Shown in pieces: positions 60,625-64,000 of a stretch of DNA of 64,000 nt. Location of the stretch: assembly GCF_011045165.1 (NCBI RefSeq), contig NZ_JAAKZI010000024.1, forward strand, positions 1 through 64,000, given 5' to 3'. A program made the translations under genes and the position numbers. Positions within the stretch are counted from its first letter, which is position 1, and each line of letters starts with the position of its first letter. The notes below the pieces were generated by a model. The model ran no database searches. It saw only the letters and a program-made list of their open reading frames with translations, and was not told where the DNA came from. The DNA comes from Arthrobacter silviterrae. Lineage in GTDB: Bacteria; Actinomycetota; Actinomycetes; Actinomycetales; Micrococcaceae.

Positions 60625-61351
60625 CGGCTGGACAGGCACGACGGCGGCCACCCATCTGCCGCCGTCGGCCCGCCTGGCGCCCACGAGTTCAGGCCAGACA
60701 TTACACCCTCAGTAGTTTTATCGGCTGTGCTGCGACAAGCCTGGAATAGGACGCCTCAACTATTCGCGGTTCGATGAGGTTTCCAAATGTGGGCCGTCAC
60801 CGAATCGCCCGGGTTCGAGCGATAGCAACAACGGGCGCCGAGAATTTTCTTGCCAGTAGGACAATTGTCATGGTCATGATCGACGTCAGGATCATACGGG
60901 ATTGACGAGTAGCACGCGGCGACCTTCACTTGGCCTCCGTGTGAATCTGCTGTGGCACCAAGGGGAGGGTGATTTGAAACTACCGAGGCCCACTGACGCT
61001 AAGACCTCGGAATGCCCGTGCTGAAATAGCCGCAGATGCTAATTACCTAGCCGGCGGAAGCCAACGCCGTCGAATTCGCTCCGTCCACGCGCACCCTCAG
61101 CTGGCGTCCAGCCTATGTTGCAATCTTGAATCCATAGTTTTAGAGAGTCAGCTACTCGCGATACGGCGAATAGTAACGGTTTCAGCGATTATGGTAAAAG
61201 ACGGTATTTAAACATCACGGGGCTTCCAGTCAATTTGTGCGACTATTGTGTCGAATGATTGATTATGTACGGCAGAGAATCGATAGCTGCACGATTATAG
61301 GAATTGCTAAGTATTAAATCAGGATAATAGGTCAGGATGAATCATATTGGA
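60625..61351. other. Intergenic stretch at an island boundary
   Basis: No gene was accepted in these 727 bp. A hairpin (60640-60666, stem GACGGCGG/CCGCCGTC) lies 16 bp after the phosphoesterase stop. From about 60700 the composition drifts from GC-rich to AT-rich, marking entry into the foreign operon. No tRNA, integrase remnant or direct-repeat attachment site was recognised. Confidence 0.65.
60640..60666 (+). terminator. Candidate terminator hairpin of the phosphoesterase gene
   Basis: 8-bp GC-rich stem GACGGCGG/CCGCCGTC with an 11-nt loop, 16 bp after the stop. No U-run follows. Confidence 0.5.
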
Positions 61352-62377
61352 CTAACGGAGAATGTAATTCGTATTGCATACCTCAATCGACTTCACGGAT
61401 CCAGTCACGTGAGCCAAACTCTCGTTAAAAAGTACAAGATTGAGGCCACCTGGATGAACCGAACTCGAATATTTTATTCCGGATATTCCAAGAGACTTGA
61501 CGAATTCACAAAGATATTGACTGGCAACGTATTCGACGCCATTATCAGATCGGCGTACAGGTCGAGACAATTCGGACCCCAACCTCTTCAGGAGCTTAAA
61601 CGTATAGAGTTGTCCAAATTGATCGTCGTCAATAGCGAAAGGATTTATGGCTTGTATTGCAGATAGGTCTAGGATCTCAATCGCCTGGACGGTCTGAAAT
61701 TTTGCAATAGACAATACGTCATGGGTGGAAGGTCGGCATTCGGAAATACATGCGTCTTCTTGAAAAGAGAGATATAGATGTGAAATACCCGGAGGATTAG
61801 CACGACCGCCAGTGGCAATCGATTTTGGAGGCGCTCCCATTGCGCTTTTAGCTAACTTCTGTCCGGGACGACATATGCGTCCTCTAAAAAATACAGTGCC
61901 TTGCTGGATACTTTTCAGGCTCTGGTGGATGACGCTTCTAAGAATTTCCGGGTCTAAAATGATTGATGGGAAAAACCTATTGGAACTAGTGAGTTCTATC
62001 GCAAAATCATCCCAAGAAGCAGGGTAATTTGAAATATTGCTATTCGATATTGGGATTACGGGATCACCCGATAAAAGCGGATGTCCTTCCGGAAACACGG
62101 CTCGAAGCAATTCGAGATGAGAATTACTTCCCCGATTTGGATTGAATATCGTCCAATCGTCTTGAAGGCGTATGTGGATCGGGTCCCCAACGCCATCGGA
62201 AGACAAGCGATAAAGGTCTAAGACCTGAGAGAATGAGTCAGCCCACGTCGTTGCGGGCCAGATATCAACTATTCCATCGTTGCAAAACGAACATATGCCG
62301 TCTTGAGCAACCGACGTATTTACGTCAATTGGTCCAACCAAACCAAAACAAGTTTTGCAAGTGCTCTTACTAATCAT
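61352..62377 (-). CDS. RES domain protein (NAD+-degrading toxin type)
   Basis: A 341-aa protein. Two Cys pairs (C7/C10 and C29/C32) form a probable zinc knuckle. The RES domain occupies about residues 160-320: FFRGR (R165/R167), ATGGRANPPGISHLYLS, E213 in ISECRP, and YSSS (S304-306) before GLNLVLF. The Arg-Glu-Ser triad is therefore complete. RES toxins degrade NAD+. ATG 62377 overlaps the stop of the preceding gene by 8 bp; longer starts (62401, 62449) are possible but would overlap more. AT-rich, unlike the core genome. Confidence 0.85.
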   Translation of the reverse strand: MISKSTCKTCFGLVGPIDVNTSVAQDGICSFCNDGIVDIWPATTWADSFSQVLDLYRLSSDGVGDPIHIRLQDDWTIFNPNRGSNSHLELLRAVFPEGHPLLSGDPVIPISNSNISNYPASWDDFAIELTSSNRFFPSIILDPEILRSVIHQSLKSIQQGTVFFRGRICRPGQKLAKSAMGAPPKSIATGGRANPPGISHLYLSFQEDACISECRPSTHDVLSIAKFQTVQAIEILDLSAIQAINPFAIDDDQFGQLYTFKLLKRLGSELSRPVRRSDNGVEYVASQYLCEFVKSLGISGIKYSSSVHPGGLNLVLFNESLAHVTGSVKSIEVCNTNYILR

Positions 62378-63326
62378 TATTTTCGGCGCCAAGGGCAACA
62401 TAGATATGATTTTGAATGGATAGTTTCTTAATGACCCCAAGACCCGCATAGGACCTGTTTGTCAAATGTGAGCGAAATGTTGCTATCGCCGAATTATCTA
62501 GTCGATTTTCATCCACAAATGTAACTAATTTAGTTAATGCTTCAAAATACTTGCCAGCGGTATCTGCTGAAGAACCATTTGGGGTCGAGCAAAAATGACG
62601 AATGTAAATGGCCTCTTCATTCGGGCGTTGATATGTCAAATGTATGGCCACAACTCGTGGGAGAGCTCCGCCCTCATTGAATTGTGACCCAATTGTTTGG
62701 AAATCACCGAATCCCACGTAGTTGTCTTCTCGAAAAAATAGATGGTCTTCTGAGAAAATGGATTCACCGAGAGTGAAGTAGTCTTGATTTCTAATTTGTC
62801 TTGCGAAGCTATCTCTGAGTAAAGCTGTCCGCCTTGTTGGGAATGTTGAACGATAGCGTCGGGTTACATATTTGTCTTCCGCGAAATGTATATCTACATC
62901 GCATGATTTAGAGAGATTATTCATGCATTCGTTTTGAATATTGGAAGATCCGTAGAATAGATCGACTTTGAACTGCCGATCTTGATGGTTCAAAATATGA
63001 GTTAGTTTGACCAATTCTTCATCATTAGAGAGAATGATACCAATTTTCATTTGAGGATTGACGTCTAAAATTGGGCGAAGAGTTGCCAATAATTGTTCAC
63101 TCTTATTGGTGCCCTTTATTTCGCCAACCTGTGGGTTGATTATGACGGTGCTTGGGACTCGTTTCTGGGCAAGAACAGCCATGTTTCTCAGCAGGGTGTT
63201 GCTTGAATCGACGTCTCTTACTGGCTCGATAACAGGGTGCACCGACTTTGATTCACGCATGACATCAGCGAGCTCCTTGATGGCTAGGAGTTCAAACTGT
63301 TTCCCGCGCAAATATGGATAATACAT
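62370..63326 (-). CDS. sce7725/beta-protein family protein
   Basis: A 318-aa protein beginning MYYPYLRGKQFELLAIKELA, the diagnostic start of the sce7725 family, related to the phage T4 beta protein (PF14350). Other conserved stretches are FARQIRNQDYF and FREDNYVGFGDF. It appears to be a TIM-barrel-like soluble protein without catalytic residues that I can name. The ATG at 63326 overlaps the stop of the upstream gene as TAATG, and AGGGG lies upstream; ATG 63353 is an alternative. It lies between a nuclease-like gene and a RES gene. Confidence 0.82.
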   Translation of the reverse strand: MYYPYLRGKQFELLAIKELADVMRESKSVHPVIEPVRDVDSSNTLLRNMAVLAQKRVPSTVIINPQVGEIKGTNKSEQLLATLRPILDVNPQMKIGIILSNDEELVKLTHILNHQDRQFKVDLFYGSSNIQNECMNNLSKSCDVDIHFAEDKYVTRRYRSTFPTRRTALLRDSFARQIRNQDYFTLGESIFSEDHLFFREDNYVGFGDFQTIGSQFNEGGALPRVVAIHLTYQRPNEEAIYIRHFCSTPNGSSADTAGKYFEALTKLVTFVDENRLDNSAIATFRSHLTNRSYAGLGVIKKLSIQNHIYVALGAENND

Positions 63327-64000
63327 TATTTGGGTCCCCTGTCGTTGAGCCATTCTTGGATTTTTCCGAATTGATCGGCTGTTGGATTTACTCGAAATAG
63401 AGAGCTGATTAAAGGCTTGTATTGCCGATCATTTATCCGTTCCAATTCGCTAGGTTGCCTGCGCGTTAGTAACTTTTCCATTCTTTTTGCGTAATCTTGG
63501 GGGGGTATTGCTTTCGCTTTTCCAAGATAGTAGCCATATTGTACCATGTTTGGTTGGGGCGGCTGAGGTCCGAATTCTTCATGAATAATTGCCATGTACT
63601 CAGATTGTCTCATCATGGTCATCATGGTCGGGATGTGGAGTCGATCATATTGCGGAACAGATTGTTTTATCGTCTTCAACGCTCCACGTTTAGTTAAAGC
63701 GATCAGGCCGGTTGGTGAGTCGTCGACATGTCGTAAATATGTGTCTATCTTTGATTCATCGCAGACCACGCTTACTCGCGAAAATGCCAAATAGTAGTCA
63801 TCTAGTTGCTTGGATAATCTCTCTGGAGAATCGAATTTTGTCTTGATTTCATACGCTTCTACCGTTGTCCCCAATATGACTACGTCGGCTATGGAGTTGT
63901 TTATGCGAACTTCTAGGAGTGCATTTGATTCTTTAGATGCTTTTTTTCCGAGAACTTTTTTTCGGATTAGTTGATTTTTATAGATTGTTTCAATTCGATA
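63326..64000 (-). CDS. sce7726 family protein, PD-(D/E)xK nuclease-like (partial)
   Basis: Partial: the frame is open to the right edge, so at least 224 residues are seen and the N-terminus lies beyond 64000. The translated part upstream of 63874 continues into a PD-(D/E)xK nuclease-like core: Asp (63884-63886), then 11 residues, then the EIK motif (Glu 63848-63850, Lys 63842-63844), followed by RLSKQLDDYYLAF. This is the sce7726 family, always found near sce7725. It ends with TAATG overlap to the sce7725 gene. Probably a DNA- or RNA-cleaving effector; activity unproven. Confidence 0.83.
   Translation of the reverse strand, partial: YRIETIYKNQLIRKKVLGKKASKESNALLEVRINNSIADVVILGTTVEAYEIKTKFDSPERLSKQLDDYYLAFSRVSVVCDESKIDTYLRHVDDSPTGLIALTKRGALKTIKQSVPQYDRLHIPTMMTMMRQSEYMAIIHEEFGPQPPQPNMVQYGYYLGKAKAIPPQDYAKRMEKLLTRRQPSELERINDRQYKPLISSLFRVNPTADQFGKIQEWLNDRGPK

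Noticed and set aside
60625-61351. Possible tRNA or attachment site at the island edge
   Set aside because: No cloverleaf-like sequence or flanking direct repeat could be recognised by eye.
61337-61666. 109-codon plus-strand frame inside the AT-rich end
   Set aside because: It is antisense to the 3' part of the RES gene, which has full family motifs; no separate evidence.

Overview
The window looks like chromosomal DNA of a high-GC actinobacterium, most likely a Micrococcaceae (Arthrobacter-like) soil organism. The basis is base composition (line 10021-10080 counts 41 G+C of 60), densely packed operons with ATGA start/stop overlaps, GTG starts, a WXG100 protein, many sugar, amino-acid and polyamine uptake and catabolism genes, and LacI/IclR/GntR/TetR/XRE regulators. 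No rRNA, tRNA, phage or transposase gene was recognised.

Layout. (1) 1-5656: the end of a sugar ABC ATPase, three Gfo/Idh/MocA dehydrogenases and a hydroxypyruvate-isomerase-like TIM barrel around a LacI regulator with two identical 14-bp operators; a sugar or polyol (inositol-like) catabolic locus. (2) 5719-8384: rhodanese, a LOG-like protein, and a ferritin-like/VIT iron or manganese transporter. (3) 8635-11879: IclR regulator plus E1 alpha, E1 beta and a free lipoyl domain of a 2-oxoacid/acetoin dehydrogenase. (4) 11928-14838: a small protein, a sodium:solute symporter and a divergent XRE-cupin regulator. (5) 14976-18588: a Ser-rich exported protein, ApbE, a heme membrane protein, a NuoF-like flavoprotein and a ferredoxin, read as one electron-transfer operon. 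(6) 18717-23839: an APC permease, then agmatinase with a TPP enzyme. (7) 23869-31417: an AbiEi/DUF559-type protein between two copies of a 57-bp palindromic repeat, small proteins, a TetR/TIGR01777 operon with twin operators, and a DUF5107 protein. (8) 31876-36617: an asparagine/aspartate operon (GntR, asparaginase, aspartate ammonia-lyase, permease). (9) 36733-45207: flavin reductases, a hydrolase, TetR, membrane proteins, SDR, isopentenyl-diphosphate isomerase and a 608-aa OB-fold/coiled-coil protein. (10) 45366-51211: a polyamine-type ABC transporter opposite a GntR regulator and a soluble Cache-type protein. (11) 51444-52231: WXG100 protein and a repeat-filled spacer. (12) 52232-57348: aminotransferase, IclR regulator and a D-serine-dehydratase-like PLP enzyme, opposite 2-keto-3-deoxygluconate kinase and KDPG aldolase, with three operator-like repeats in the shared promoter; the set fits D-glucosaminate (amino-sugar acid) catabolism. 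(13) 57452-60624: a zinc-ribbon protein, a beta-rich 154-aa protein and a phosphoesterase.

At about 60.7 kb the composition changes sharply (line 62401-62460 counts 23 G+C of 60). The last 2.7 kb hold a leftward operon of a PD-(D/E)xK nuclease-like sce7726 protein (cut by the window end), an sce7725/beta-protein family member and a RES-domain NADase-type toxin, with overlapping reading frames. This horizontally acquired operon is the best candidate here for an undescribed (probably defence) system.
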